Origin: Anaerolineales bacterium
Lineage (GTDB): Bacteria; Chloroflexota; Anaerolineae; 4572-78; J111
Direction: 5' to 3'
Length of the DNA: 64,000 bases
NCBI GenBank assembly: GCA_015075405.1
Contig: JABTUK010000002.1
Location: 1,302,001 to 1,366,000 of the forward strand
Under the pieces are notes generated by a model. It searched no databases, had not been told where the DNA came from, and was given only the letters and a program-made list of their open reading frames with translations. Within the stretch, counting starts at the first letter, position 1. Each line of letters starts with the position of its first letter. Made by a program: the position numbers and the translations under genes. Positions 1 through 8,028 of this stretch are shown here, one piece after another.

Positions 1-944
1 CGCAGGGTTGCCACCAGGCCCAGGTCGTCCAGGAGTGAAGGGCGTAAATCAAGCGAAAGGTTGCGTACCTGCTGGATGGCCTGCTCCACGATATCCATAC
101 TCTCCTGCAAAGAGGCAGTCAGGTCCGAGACCCCAGAGCGGCGCTGCATGGCTTGTAGATTTATTTTCACGGCGGTCAGGGTTTGGCCGATCTCGTCGTG
201 CAATTCGCGGGCAATGTGTCGACGCTCGGCTTCCTGCGCGTCAACCAATTGCTGCGAAAGGAGCTGCAACCGCTCAAATAAACGGGCTTTGACCAGGGCC
301 ACTGCTGTCAGGTTGGCAAAGGATTGCAGAATTTGCAGCCGGTCGGGGGTAAAATAGTCCGGCTGGCGGCTGTAGACACTCATCACGCCCAAAACATCAT
401 CATTATGAAGCAGCGGCAGGGCGGCCAGGGAATAGGCATCGTCGGTTAAGGTAGGCGGCTGGATCTGTCTGGTCCCAGTCTCAAAATAGTGACCGGTTGC
501 CGCCTGGGCAGTACGAATAGCCTGGTGGATCAAATCCTGTCCGGCCAGGTTACGAGTCCAGGGATGATCGGGCGGATAGACAGCCGCCGGATGAAGCTCG
601 ACTTCGTTGTTGGTGAGTAACCCCACCCAACTCAGTTGTAGGTCAAATCGGCTGACCATCAACTGGCAGGCCGTTTGCAGCGTTGTCTCGATATTGTTTT
701 GGCTCAAAAAAACCTGTGAAGCCTCAAAAAGCACGGCCAAATCGGCGGCGTTCTGGCGCAGCGTCTTTTCAGCTTGCTTAAGCTCCCCAATTTTTAGGTT
801 AAGATCACGGGCATAAAGGATGGTTTGTTGGTAAGCAATTTTCAATTTTTGGGGATTATCTATGAGCGAGGCTTCAACTGGGGCAGGCTCGGTCAAATTA
901 GTATCGGCATCGGCTGAAGGAGCTTTGGCCTTTGAATTATCCAT
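1..944 (-). CDS. Sensor histidine kinase, GAF + HisKA_3 type (partial, C-terminus outside window)
   Basis: The frame opens at the ATG complementing 942-944 and runs off the left edge. The visible ~314 residues have a low-complexity N-terminus, a short coiled coil, a GAF-like domain (roughly residues 60-200) and a dimerisation/phosphoacceptor segment with the motif RHIARELHDEIGQTLTA. That motif is typical of the NarX/DegS class of kinases, where the His in ELHDE is phosphorylated. The HATPase domain must lie beyond base 1. It starts 18 bp after the response regulator stop, so kinase 1, regulator and this kinase form one minus-strand cluster. The ligand is unknown. HisKA_3 kinases usually partner LuxR-type regulators, which might lie further left; the adjacent regulator has a winged helix instead. 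Confidence 0.88.
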   Translation of the reverse strand, partial: MDNSKAKAPSADADTNLTEPAPVEASLIDNPQKLKIAYQQTILYARDLNLKIGELKQAEKTLRQNAADLAVLFEASQVFLSQNNIETTLQTACQLMVSRFDLQLSWVGLLTNNEVELHPAAVYPPDHPWTRNLAGQDLIHQAIRTAQAATGHYFETGTRQIQPPTLTDDAYSLAALPLLHNDDVLGVMSVYSRQPDYFTPDRLQILQSFANLTAVALVKARLFERLQLLSQQLVDAQEAERRHIARELHDEIGQTLTAVKINLQAMQRRSGVSDLTASLQESMDIVEQAIQQVRNLSLDLRPSLLDDLGLVATL

Positions 945-962
945 AGCGATCCTGGCTCCCAA

Positions 963-1790
963 TTATTGGGGGAGTTGTAAGACATAGCCGCGTTTCCGCA
1001 CGGTATGGAGCAGCGGCGTGTACGGAATGAGGCTATTAATTTTGTGGCGCAAACGGCAGATATGAGGCCGGACAATATTTTGAGCTTCTCTTTCGCTGGC
1101 GCTGTAACCCCAGCCGGTCTGGATAAGATCACGGCAGGAAAGAACCTGGTCGGGAGACATCATTAAACTGGCTAAAATGGCCGTTTCACCTTCGGTCAAG
1201 TGTAAGGATTGCGTCTTTTCACCCGCCACCATCAGCAATCGTTTATGGCGGTCAAGCGTGAGCGGATGCAGATAAAGGGTATCCAAGAGGTCGGGCGGTA
1301 TCATCGCCGGAGCCGCGGCCGGTTCTGTCTGGCGCAGCACCTCCAGGGCCTCACCCATCACCTCGACCAGCCGCTGGCGTTGTCGCTGCCCGGCCCGTTT
1401 TTCCAGAGAGCGGGTGACTACTCTGGCGATTTCCTGGAGGCTGGCCGGCTTTTGCAAGTAATCTATGGCCTCGGATTTTACGGCGGCGATGGCGCTTTCC
1501 AGGGTGGCGTGGCCGGTCAGGATGACAATTAACAATTCCGGACACAACTGGCGGGCGCGGGCCATCACCTCGATGCCATCCAGGCCGGGAGGCATGCGCA
1601 TGTCCAGCAGCATCAGGTCGTAAACATTTTGGGTCAACATCAGCAGCGCCTCCTGGCCGCTGGCTGCTTCTTCAACGGTATAGCCCAACAAACTTAGAGC
1701 ACGACCCACCGATGACCGGATGTTGGGTTCGTCGTCAACAATCAACAAGCGAATCCCCAGGTTAGTTGGCGCGTAGGTTGAGGGTGTCAT
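963..1790 (-). CDS. Response regulator, receiver + C-terminal winged-helix DNA-binding domain
   Basis: 275 residues. The receiver (about 12-130) carries the acidic pair DDEP, the phosphoacceptor Asp about residue 63 in LLDMRMPPG, and a conserved T/K end (LTGHA, LQKPAS). After a linker, the last ~95 residues form an OmpR-like winged helix (LTEGETAIL near its start, VRKRGYVL at the end). The start is preceded by GGAGATAACAG and overlaps the last 29 bases of the upstream kinase, suggesting translational coupling. It is probably phosphorylated by that PAS/GAF kinase. Target genes cannot be inferred. Confidence 0.9.
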   Translation of the reverse strand: MTPSTYAPTNLGIRLLIVDDEPNIRSSVGRALSLLGYTVEEAASGQEALLMLTQNVYDLMLLDMRMPPGLDGIEVMARARQLCPELLIVILTGHATLESAIAAVKSEAIDYLQKPASLQEIARVVTRSLEKRAGQRQRQRLVEVMGEALEVLRQTEPAAAPAMIPPDLLDTLYLHPLTLDRHKRLLMVAGEKTQSLHLTEGETAILASLMMSPDQVLSCRDLIQTGWGYSASEREAQNIVRPHICRLRHKINSLIPYTPLLHTVRKRGYVLQLPQ

Positions 1791-4482
1791 CTGTTATCTC
1801 CATACTCGGCGGGGATGGCAGCGTGACGGTAAAAGCTACCCCTTGCTGGTTCTCCAAATTTTCCGCCGTGATAGAACCGCCGTGCTGATGCACCAGGTTC
1901 TGACTGACCCACAGGCCCAAACCGCTGCCTTCGGGCTTGGTGGTAAAAAAAGGCTCAAAAATGCGCGACAGCGCCTCGGCGGGAATGGCCGGGCCGCTGT
2001 TGCTAAACGTAATAAGCACTTTATCTTGGCCCGGACAAACGGTGACCTGCAATTGTCCGTTAGGCGGCGTGGCCTCAATGGCATTAAGGGTTAGATTAAG
2101 AAATACCTGAACCAGTTGATCGGGCGCAGCCAGAATGGGTGATACGTCTTGCCACTCGGTTTTGAGTTGAATTTCGCGCTGTTTGAGTTGGCTGTCGGCC
2201 AGCGTGAACACATCTCGCAACAAGTTGGTTATTTGCACCGGACGACGCGCCACCGGCCAGGGACGAGCCAGATTGAGGATGCGCTGGGTAATATCGCTGA
2301 GGCGGACTACCTCCTGGCGCATAATCTGGAGAAATTTCTTATCTTCGCCCGGCTCCAGCGAAGCTGAAAACTCCAACATCAAATCCAGATGCCCACGCAT
2401 AGACTGGAGCGGGTTGTTAATTTCATGAGTCAAAGCCGCCGACAAGCGTCCCAGGGTGGCCAGGCGTTCGGCCTGCATAGCCTGTTCTACCATGCGCTTG
2501 CGTTCGGTAATGTTACGCACAATTCCCACCACTTCGGCGCGGCCACTGCTGACCAGCCGGGTTTCGTAATCCTGGTAAAAGTGAGGCATGTGCCAGCGAA
2601 ACTCAAAAACCTGCTGCACCCCCGACTCCAACGCCTGGTTAATGTGTCCCAGGGTCAGGCGGGTGGCCTCTAGCGGTAGAATTTGGGCCAGGTTCTGGCC
2701 CATCTGAACCTGAACCGGCCACATGGAGTCCTGCTCACTGCCCCGGTGGTAATCCAGCAGGCGCCCTGTGCGGTTGGCGCGAAACATCACATCAGGGATG
2801 GCATTGAGCAGCGCCCGCTGCCGCGCTTCGCTCCGGCGCAGTTCAGCTTCAACCCTGGCTCGTTCCCTGATTTCCTGTTGGGCCTGATCGTACAAGCGGG
2901 CGTGTTCCAGGGCAATGGCCGCTTGTTGAGCAATACCCTGGCATAACGTAATCTCATCCACCGTAAATTGGCGCGTACGCCGGCTTTCCCACAGTTCGGC
3001 AAAAGCAATAATTTGACCTTTAAGTTGGAGGGGGATATTCAAAATCGTTTTCGCCCCAAACACTTGCATGTGCCCTTGCTTGATTTCTCCTGGGGGCAAC
3101 TCCTCTAGGTGAATTTCTTCCGGTTGCCCCTCCAGCAAGCGCTGGAAACCGTTGGAGAAATCTCGCGGCAGCGAGTAAGTAACCCCCAAGTCAGATACAC
3201 ATTCGTCAGCCGAAGCAGCGGGGCCAAAATATTCGGCCAGAACGGTCGAGGTCATGGTTTCCGGCTCAAAGCTGCAAATATAGGCGCTGGTCGCATTTAC
3301 CGACCGGCCCATTTGCTCGGCAATTTGGCGTAAAACAATATCCAAATCAAGCGTCGAAGAAATGGCGGTGGTGGCTCTTTGCAGGGCAATCTGCTCATTA
3401 AGCCGCCGTTTAACCTCGGCGTAAAGCTGGGCATTTTGCAGGGCGCTCGCCGCCTGGTTAGCCAGCATTTGGGCTAAGGCAATGGCCTCGCTACTAAAAA
3501 CCCGCTCGACCCGCTCATCCACAATCAGGATCAAGCCGACCACATGATCCTGAAATTCCATTGGCAGCATCAGCAGACGCTTAGCTCCGCTAGTTTCCCG
3601 ACCCGGAATTTCAATCAAGTTCCTCCCAAGGTTCAGAACAAGCTGTTGGGCGCGTCGCTCCTGCATCACTTGTTTAATCAGCGGCATTTTTGCCAGGGGC
3701 CAGGTTTTTTCCTGCAAGCTTTCAGAGAGCCGGGGGGATAAACCTTGCGCCGCAATGACCGAGAGGGTATCGGCCCCAGGGTCCCACTCCGCAACCACGC
3801 AACCACTGGCGTCTAAAAAATTGGTTATTTCCAGAGTTAACGTATCAAGAATGTAGGGCAAGTCAAGGCTGGCGGCCAGCGTGGCGGCGGCGTATTGCAG
3901 GGTCAACAGCTCGGCGTGGCGTTGAGCCATCGCTATCTCGATTTCCCGGCAAGCTGCCAGGTTCCGCTGGGCCTGGTCATACAACCGGGCATTTTCTTGT
4001 TCAACCTGCTTGCGTGCGGTAATATCAAAAGCCGTGCCCAGCACGGCCGGCCGGCCCTGAAATTCAATCATCCCACCGCTAAAATCAAGCCAGCGTTCCT
4101 CGCCCCCTTTGGTCAAAATCTTAACCTCATAACGCCCGGCCACCGGCTGGCCCTCCTGCCGAGCCATGCCCCACTCCTTAACCAAGCTGCGAAAGTCGGG
4201 ATGAATGATCTCCCAGAAATCCATTGCCAGCAGTTCGCGTTGGGAATAGCCGGTAATCACTTCGGCAGCAGGATTAACATAACAATTCCGTGTTCCTTGA
4301 TAAATAAAAATAGCGGCCGTCGTCATTTCGGCCAGGGCGCGAAATTTTGTTGCTTCTTCGCCCTGGACCTTTTGATCGGTCAGCTTTAAGGCGTGGCAGT
4401 CAGCCTGTAAATCGGCCACCTGCCGGCGCAGCCGGCGTACCTCTTCCAAAAGCTGTTGCCGCGATTTGTCGCTATCTTCCAT
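1762..4482 (-). CDS. Multi-domain sensor histidine kinase (PAS-GAF-GAF-PAS-HisKA-HATPase)
   Basis: About 906 residues from the ATG at 4482 (MEDSDKS); an in-frame upstream ATG at 4557 is less likely because the added 25 residues look non-conserved. Order: N-terminal coiled coil, PAS about 45-165, two GAF domains about 205-355 and 365-535, a second PAS about 560-680, HisKA with the phosphoacceptor His in ALTHEINNPL, and an HATPase with N-box NLTLNAIEA, the motif FEPFFTTK and G-box GSGLGLW. No membrane segment is seen, so this is probably a cytoplasmic sensor of redox state or a small ligand. It lies upstream of and overlaps the response regulator gene. Confidence 0.92.
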   Translation of the reverse strand: MEDSDKSRQQLLEEVRRLRRQVADLQADCHALKLTDQKVQGEEATKFRALAEMTTAAIFIYQGTRNCYVNPAAEVITGYSQRELLAMDFWEIIHPDFRSLVKEWGMARQEGQPVAGRYEVKILTKGGEERWLDFSGGMIEFQGRPAVLGTAFDITARKQVEQENARLYDQAQRNLAACREIEIAMAQRHAELLTLQYAAATLAASLDLPYILDTLTLEITNFLDASGCVVAEWDPGADTLSVIAAQGLSPRLSESLQEKTWPLAKMPLIKQVMQERRAQQLVLNLGRNLIEIPGRETSGAKRLLMLPMEFQDHVVGLILIVDERVERVFSSEAIALAQMLANQAASALQNAQLYAEVKRRLNEQIALQRATTAISSTLDLDIVLRQIAEQMGRSVNATSAYICSFEPETMTSTVLAEYFGPAASADECVSDLGVTYSLPRDFSNGFQRLLEGQPEEIHLEELPPGEIKQGHMQVFGAKTILNIPLQLKGQIIAFAELWESRRTRQFTVDEITLCQGIAQQAAIALEHARLYDQAQQEIRERARVEAELRRSEARQRALLNAIPDVMFRANRTGRLLDYHRGSEQDSMWPVQVQMGQNLAQILPLEATRLTLGHINQALESGVQQVFEFRWHMPHFYQDYETRLVSSGRAEVVGIVRNITERKRMVEQAMQAERLATLGRLSAALTHEINNPLQSMRGHLDLMLEFSASLEPGEDKKFLQIMRQEVVRLSDITQRILNLARPWPVARRPVQITNLLRDVFTLADSQLKQREIQLKTEWQDVSPILAAPDQLVQVFLNLTLNAIEATPPNGQLQVTVCPGQDKVLITFSNSGPAIPAEALSRIFEPFFTTKPEGSGLGLWVSQNLVHQHGGSITAENLENQQGVAFTVTLPSPPSMEITDDTLNLRAN

Positions 4483-4584
4483 GGTCCTGCTATCTTCGCC
4501 AGAAGGAATTTCGTGTTTACCATTATAAGGTAAGAAAGGGTTCTTTTCAAGACCCAAACATTGGGCCGGGAAAACTGCTTATGT

Positions 4585-4590
4585 TATAAT
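4585..4590 (+). promoter_or_regulatory. Probable promoter of the first mttB homologue (extended -10)
   Basis: TGTTATAAT is an extended -10 (TG-N-TATAAT) with a weak TTGGGC at 4561-4566 and an 18-bp spacer. The predicted transcript start is about 45 bases before the ATG at 4640. This is pattern matching only. Confidence 0.45.
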
Positions 4591-4639
4591 GGCAGCCTGT
4601 TTGATGGTTATGTCGGACACACTTGCTCATAGGGGGAAT

Positions 4640-6181
4640 ATGGATAAAGAAAGTCGCACTGCCCGACGCGCCGCGCAGCGCCAGAGCCGCAGCCAATCAC
4701 CTCTCTTAAAAATTCCTTTTCAGCAGATTCGCCATCAATTTACACCCCTGGAAACCGTTTCAGCCGAGCAGGTGGAGCAACTGCACCTGGCTTCACTGCG
4801 GATTTTGGAAGAAATTGGCCTGGATTTTCTCGACGACGAAGCCCTGGATTTGTGGCAAAAGGCCGGGGCCAAAGTTGACCGCTCGACCCGGCACGTCTGG
4901 CTCGACCGCCATCTGGTGTTGGAATTGGTGGCCCAGGCCCCTTCAACCTTTACCTGGCGCGCCCGCAACCCGGAACGCAGCCTCGCCGTTGGCGGCGATA
5001 CGCTTATTTTTGCCCCTCACGGCGGCACGGTTTTTGCCGCCAACCTGGATATTGGCCGCCGTCCGGGTTTGCTCAAAGATTATCACAACCTGCAAAAACT
5101 GGCGCAGATGTGCAACTTGCTCCACACCAGCGGCGAGCAGTTGATGGTCGCTCACGATGTCGAGGTCTCGGCCCGCCATCTCCACCGCCTGTTGTCTGGC
5201 TTCACCTTAACCGATAAAGCTATCCAGGAAGCCGCGCATGGGCGAATTATTCCCAACGACGCTCTGGCCATGGCCCGGCTGGTGTTTGGCGATGATTTGG
5301 GCAGCGACCCGGTTCTGGCCGGGGTGATCAATGTCAACAGCCCACTTCGCTACGATGACCGCATGCTGGGCGGCCTGCTCACCTATGCCCGCGCCGGCCA
5401 GATTACCATCATCACCCCTTTCATTTTAGCCGGGGCGATGAGTCCTATCACCATTGCCGCGGCCCTGGTCCAGCAAAACGCCGAAGCCCTGGCCGGCATT
5501 GCCCTGACCCAACTGGTTCGGCCCGGCGCGCCGGTAATTTACGGCGGTTTCACCACCAACGTAGATATGAAGAGCGGCAGCCCGGCCTTTGGCACACCCG
5601 AAGGGGCCTGGGCGCTGGTTGTCGGCGCGCAACTGGCCCGGCATTATAACCTGCCCTATCGCGGCAGTGGCAGTCTCAATACCTCCAAAACGCCCGATGC
5701 CCAGGCCGCCTATGAAACCCTATGGACGCTCTGGCCGGCAATTTTGGCCCGGACCAACTTTGTCATGCACGCCATCGGCTGGCTGGAAGGGGGGCTGACC
5801 GCCTCATACGAAAAGTTCATTATTGACGCCGAGAACCTGGCTATGTTTGCCCATTTTTTGCGCGGTTTTGAAATCAACGAAGATACCTTGGCCCTCGATA
5901 TGATCGCCGAGGTTGGGCCGGGCGGGCACCATTTTGGCACCACCCATACCCAGGCCCGTTTCAGTACCGAATTTTACGAGTCCTTCCTGGCCGACCGCCT
6001 AAGCTACCAAACCTGGCGCGAGGCCGGCGCTTTCGATACGGCCAAACGGGCCAACCTGGTCTGGAAAGAGCTGCTCAACCAGTATCAGCCCCCTCCCATT
6101 GACCCCGGTCTGGCCGAAGCACTGCAAGATTTCGTCGCCCGCCGTGAGCGGGAATTAGCCGGCGTAGAGTTGTATAGTTAG
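4640..6181 (+). CDS. MttB-family (trimethylamine/betaine-type) corrinoid methyltransferase homologue 1
   Basis: About 513 residues from the ATG at 4640, which has AGGGGGA just upstream; an upstream ATG at 4589 lacks this. The whole length matches the MttB superfamily TIM barrel, with conserved runs such as SLRILEEIGLDF, GVINVNSPLRYDDRMLGG, SPITIAAALVQQNAEALAG, and EVGPGGHHFGTTHT near the C-terminus. No in-frame TAG exists, so it is a non-pyrrolysine member. Known non-Pyl relatives transfer a methyl group from glycine betaine, proline betaine or carnitine to a corrinoid protein; the substrate here is not determinable. It is close to homologue 2 at 25625-27142 and more distant from homologue 3 at 41336-42874. 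The next gene starts 13 bp downstream. Confidence 0.9.
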   Translation: MDKESRTARRAAQRQSRSQSPLLKIPFQQIRHQFTPLETVSAEQVEQLHLASLRILEEIGLDFLDDEALDLWQKAGAKVDRSTRHVWLDRHLVLELVAQAPSTFTWRARNPERSLAVGGDTLIFAPHGGTVFAANLDIGRRPGLLKDYHNLQKLAQMCNLLHTSGEQLMVAHDVEVSARHLHRLLSGFTLTDKAIQEAAHGRIIPNDALAMARLVFGDDLGSDPVLAGVINVNSPLRYDDRMLGGLLTYARAGQITIITPFILAGAMSPITIAAALVQQNAEALAGIALTQLVRPGAPVIYGGFTTNVDMKSGSPAFGTPEGAWALVVGAQLARHYNLPYRGSGSLNTSKTPDAQAAYETLWTLWPAILARTNFVMHAIGWLEGGLTASYEKFIIDAENLAMFAHFLRGFEINEDTLALDMIAEVGPGGHHFGTTHTQARFSTEFYESFLADRLSYQTWREAGAFDTAKRANLVWKELLNQYQPPPIDPGLAEALQDFVARRERELAGVELYS

Positions 6182-6194
6182 TGGAGGAGCGCAG

Positions 6195-6518
6195 ATGAGC
6201 TTTTTTGACTCGATCAAGGCGTTATTTGGCGGCAGTTCAAGCAGCAGCGGCCAGGCGGCTGGGGTCTACTGGATTTACGTGCGCTGCCGGCGCTGCGGTG
6301 AGGTTATCAAAACCCGGCTGGATTTGCAGAATAATCTGAGCCAAAATGATGAAGGCGGTTACACTGCCCACAAAACATTGGTGGGTAATCATCTCTGCTT
6401 CCAACGGGTTGAGGTCATCCTAAATTTTGACGAAAACCGCCGCCTGGTCAATCGTGACATCAGCGGCGGCGATTTTATCACCGCCGAAGAATATGAGGCG
6501 GCGCAAGACCATACTTAA
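6195..6518 (+). CDS. Small conserved protein with CxxC motif (unknown function)
   Basis: 107 residues, RBS GGAGG 7 bases before the ATG, 13 bp after the mttB homologue and so probably co-transcribed. There is a Ser/Gly-rich stretch at about residues 12-20, then VRCRRCGEVI (one CxxC pair) and a later His/Cys pair (NHLC), which could make a zinc-ribbon-like site. The rest is polar with an acidic end. I regard it as a small Chloroflexota-type hypothetical protein. Its link to methyl transfer rests on adjacency only. Confidence 0.75.
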   Translation: MSFFDSIKALFGGSSSSSGQAAGVYWIYVRCRRCGEVIKTRLDLQNNLSQNDEGGYTAHKTLVGNHLCFQRVEVILNFDENRRLVNRDISGGDFITAEEYEAAQDHT

Positions 6519-6552
6519 GCAAATAGAGGTGTCCAGAAAAATTCCTTCCCAA

Positions 6553-6627
6553 CAACCAAGGTAGCAGGTAACCAAAGTAGCAAACTTATGACCTGCTACA
6601 TGCTACCTTGCTACCTGTTTCAGTGAC
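6553..6627. repeat. GTAGCAG-type short tandem/inverted repeat
   Basis: Units of about 7-8 bases built on GGTAGCA are followed by their complements TGCTACC, giving a hairpin between the convergent 107-residue gene and soxG. It may act as a bidirectional transcription stop. It belongs to the heptamer-array class seen throughout the window. Confidence 0.6.
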
Positions 6628-6650
6628 GAAAACTTTTCTAGAGAACTATA

Positions 6651-7247
6651 TCAGTTACCTGTAGCTGTCAACCCAAACTCCCGCCCGGCATCCCAGGCCA
6701 CTTCCCAAAAATACTGCCCCAACGGGCGATTCACATGCAGATAGTAAGTCGGTGTCTGATCATAGTCGTGGCGGGCAATCAAGGTTTTGATTTTGGCCGC
6801 ACTTGTTTGAGCCACCCGCCCGCTGGGAAAAACGGTATCATAAAAATCAAGGCCGCAAATTTTGCTCAGTAAATCAGGCGCAGCCGCTCCCCACAAGCGC
6901 AGCACAGCTTTGCCATGCGTGTAATCGGTGGCATGAGCAAAGCGCCGGGCCTGGGTAAAAGCATTATCCAGATCGGCAGTAGTAGGCAAACTGGCGCTGG
7001 CCGACAGGCCGAACAGGTAAAACTCTGCCGGGGTCAGACGAGCCAGCAGCCCTTCACCCACCTCAACCAACTCGCCCGGTTTGGCTGGAATTTGGGCAAA
7101 ATAGGTTTGCAGTAAATCCCCCGCCTCCCCCTGAATATGAATGACCGGCGCTCCGGTCAAATCGGCTAGAGTAAGTTCCGCCGGTGGCGACGTTGAGGCT
7201 AAGCTGGTCGTAATTGGGCTGCGGAAGATAGGGTTATAAGTGCTCAT
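6651..7247 (-). CDS. soxG: Sarcosine oxidase gamma subunit
   Basis: 198 residues from the ATG at 7247, which has CAGGAGAACCACCG before it; the upstream ATG at 7319 would start inside the neighbouring gene's stop region and adds a non-conserved tail. It resembles SoxG, the GcvT-like small subunit of heterotetrameric sarcosine oxidase, including the C-terminal half with LDFYDTVFPSGRVAQT and a polar end. The complex converts sarcosine to glycine with transfer of the C1 unit to tetrahydrofolate and H2O2 release. It is separated from soxA by a NUDIX gene, an unusual order. Low conservation is normal for this subunit. Confidence 0.8.
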   Translation of the reverse strand: MSTYNPIFRSPITTSLASTSPPAELTLADLTGAPVIHIQGEAGDLLQTYFAQIPAKPGELVEVGEGLLARLTPAEFYLFGLSASASLPTTADLDNAFTQARRFAHATDYTHGKAVLRLWGAAAPDLLSKICGLDFYDTVFPSGRVAQTSAAKIKTLIARHDYDQTPTYYLHVNRPLGQYFWEVAWDAGREFGLTATGN

Positions 7248-7279
7248 CGGTGGTTCTCCTGAAAAACAACTCTTCTTCT

Positions 7280-7308
7280 GGAGTGCAAAAGCTTTGCTTT
7301 TGCACTCC
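7280..7308. terminator. Perfect hairpin between NUDIX gene and soxG
   Basis: A 13-bp perfect stem (GGAGTGCAAAAGC with its complement) and a 3-base loop. There is no strong T-tract on the minus strand, so it could be an attenuator, an mRNA-stabilising hairpin or a weak terminator inside the sox/NUDIX transcript. Confidence 0.5.
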
Positions 7309-7315
7309 AATAAAT

Positions 7316-7858
7316 TCAATCCCGCAAACGCTGCAAGGCCAGCGCCATCACCGCTGCCCAGGCCAGCACCTTAAACTCACCCGCTGCCAGCGCCGTTTCA
7401 ACTTCGGTCCGGCTAAGGTAAAGCAACTGCTGTTCTTCCAGGTCGTCCGGCTTGACCTCAGCCACACGGCTGGCCTGGCGAGCCAGAAAAAGGTGAGCGA
7501 CACCCGCCCCGCGATTCCCGTCTACGGCATAGCGGCCCAAGTTCAACCAATCGGACGACTCGTAGCCGGTCTCCTCCAGAAGTTCGCGCCGCGCCGCCGC
7601 CAGCGGGGCTTCGCCAGCATCGAGATAGCCACCCACCGGAGCCAGCGAGGTTCCCTCCACCGCGTACTTGGTCTGGCGGAAACATAGAAATTTATCCTCA
7701 ACTGTCACCACCGCCACATTGACATAGTCAGGCGTGACCAGCCAGGGCCAATCGGCCAGTATCCGTCCATCCGGCAGCTCGATGGTATGATTTTCCACCA
7801 CCAAAAACCGGCCGTAGTCGAGTACCTTTTTGCGAGAGCGGGTTTTCCAGGGCTGCAT
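7316..7858 (-). CDS. NUDIX hydrolase (ADP-ribose pyrophosphatase-like)
   Basis: 180 residues from the ATG at 7858; a TTG two codons upstream (7864) is an alternative. The Nudix box is complete, GGYLDAGEAPLAAARRELLE followed by ETGY, matching the GX5EX7REUXEEXGU signature. A hydrophobic core strand precedes it (YVNVAVVTVEDKFLCFRQ), as in the ADP-sugar/NADH pyrophosphatase subfamily. It lies between soxA and soxG on the same strand, with repeats on its upstream side, so it may be a later insertion into the sox locus or a housekeeping repair function for the FAD/NAD enzyme. The exact substrate is unknown. Confidence 0.9.
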   Translation of the reverse strand: MQPWKTRSRKKVLDYGRFLVVENHTIELPDGRILADWPWLVTPDYVNVAVVTVEDKFLCFRQTKYAVEGTSLAPVGGYLDAGEAPLAAARRELLEETGYESSDWLNLGRYAVDGNRGAGVAHLFLARQASRVAEVKPDDLEEQQLLYLSRTEVETALAAGEFKVLAWAAVMALALQRLRD

Positions 7859-7867
7859 ATTCAAGAC

Positions 7868-8024
7868 GCGGAGATTGGAGATCCATAACTACTCAGGCAT
7901 GTCATTTCGACCGAAGGGAGAAATCTCTGAGGCCGATGTTGCGCTGTAGAGATTTCTCGGCCTACGGCCTCGAAATGACATGACGGCTGAGCAGCTACAG
8001 AGATTCTCTAATCTCCAATCTCCT
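7868..8024. repeat. Nested palindromic repeats (TGTCATTTCGA element inside AGATTGGAGATT element)
   Basis: The outer arms GGAGATTGGAGAT (about 7871) and ATCTCCAATCTCC (about 8010) are complementary. Inside lies a second inverted pair, TGTCATTTCGA near 7900 and TCGAAATGACA near 7973, with AGAAATCTCT and AGAGATTTCT within. The inner element belongs to the same family as 11044-11147 and 51454-51550. It fills the gap between soxA and the NUDIX gene. Confidence 0.8.
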
Positions 8025-8028
8025 TACC

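Noticed and set aside
4640..6181. Pyrrolysine-containing MttB
   Set aside because: No in-frame TAG in any of the three MttB homologues.
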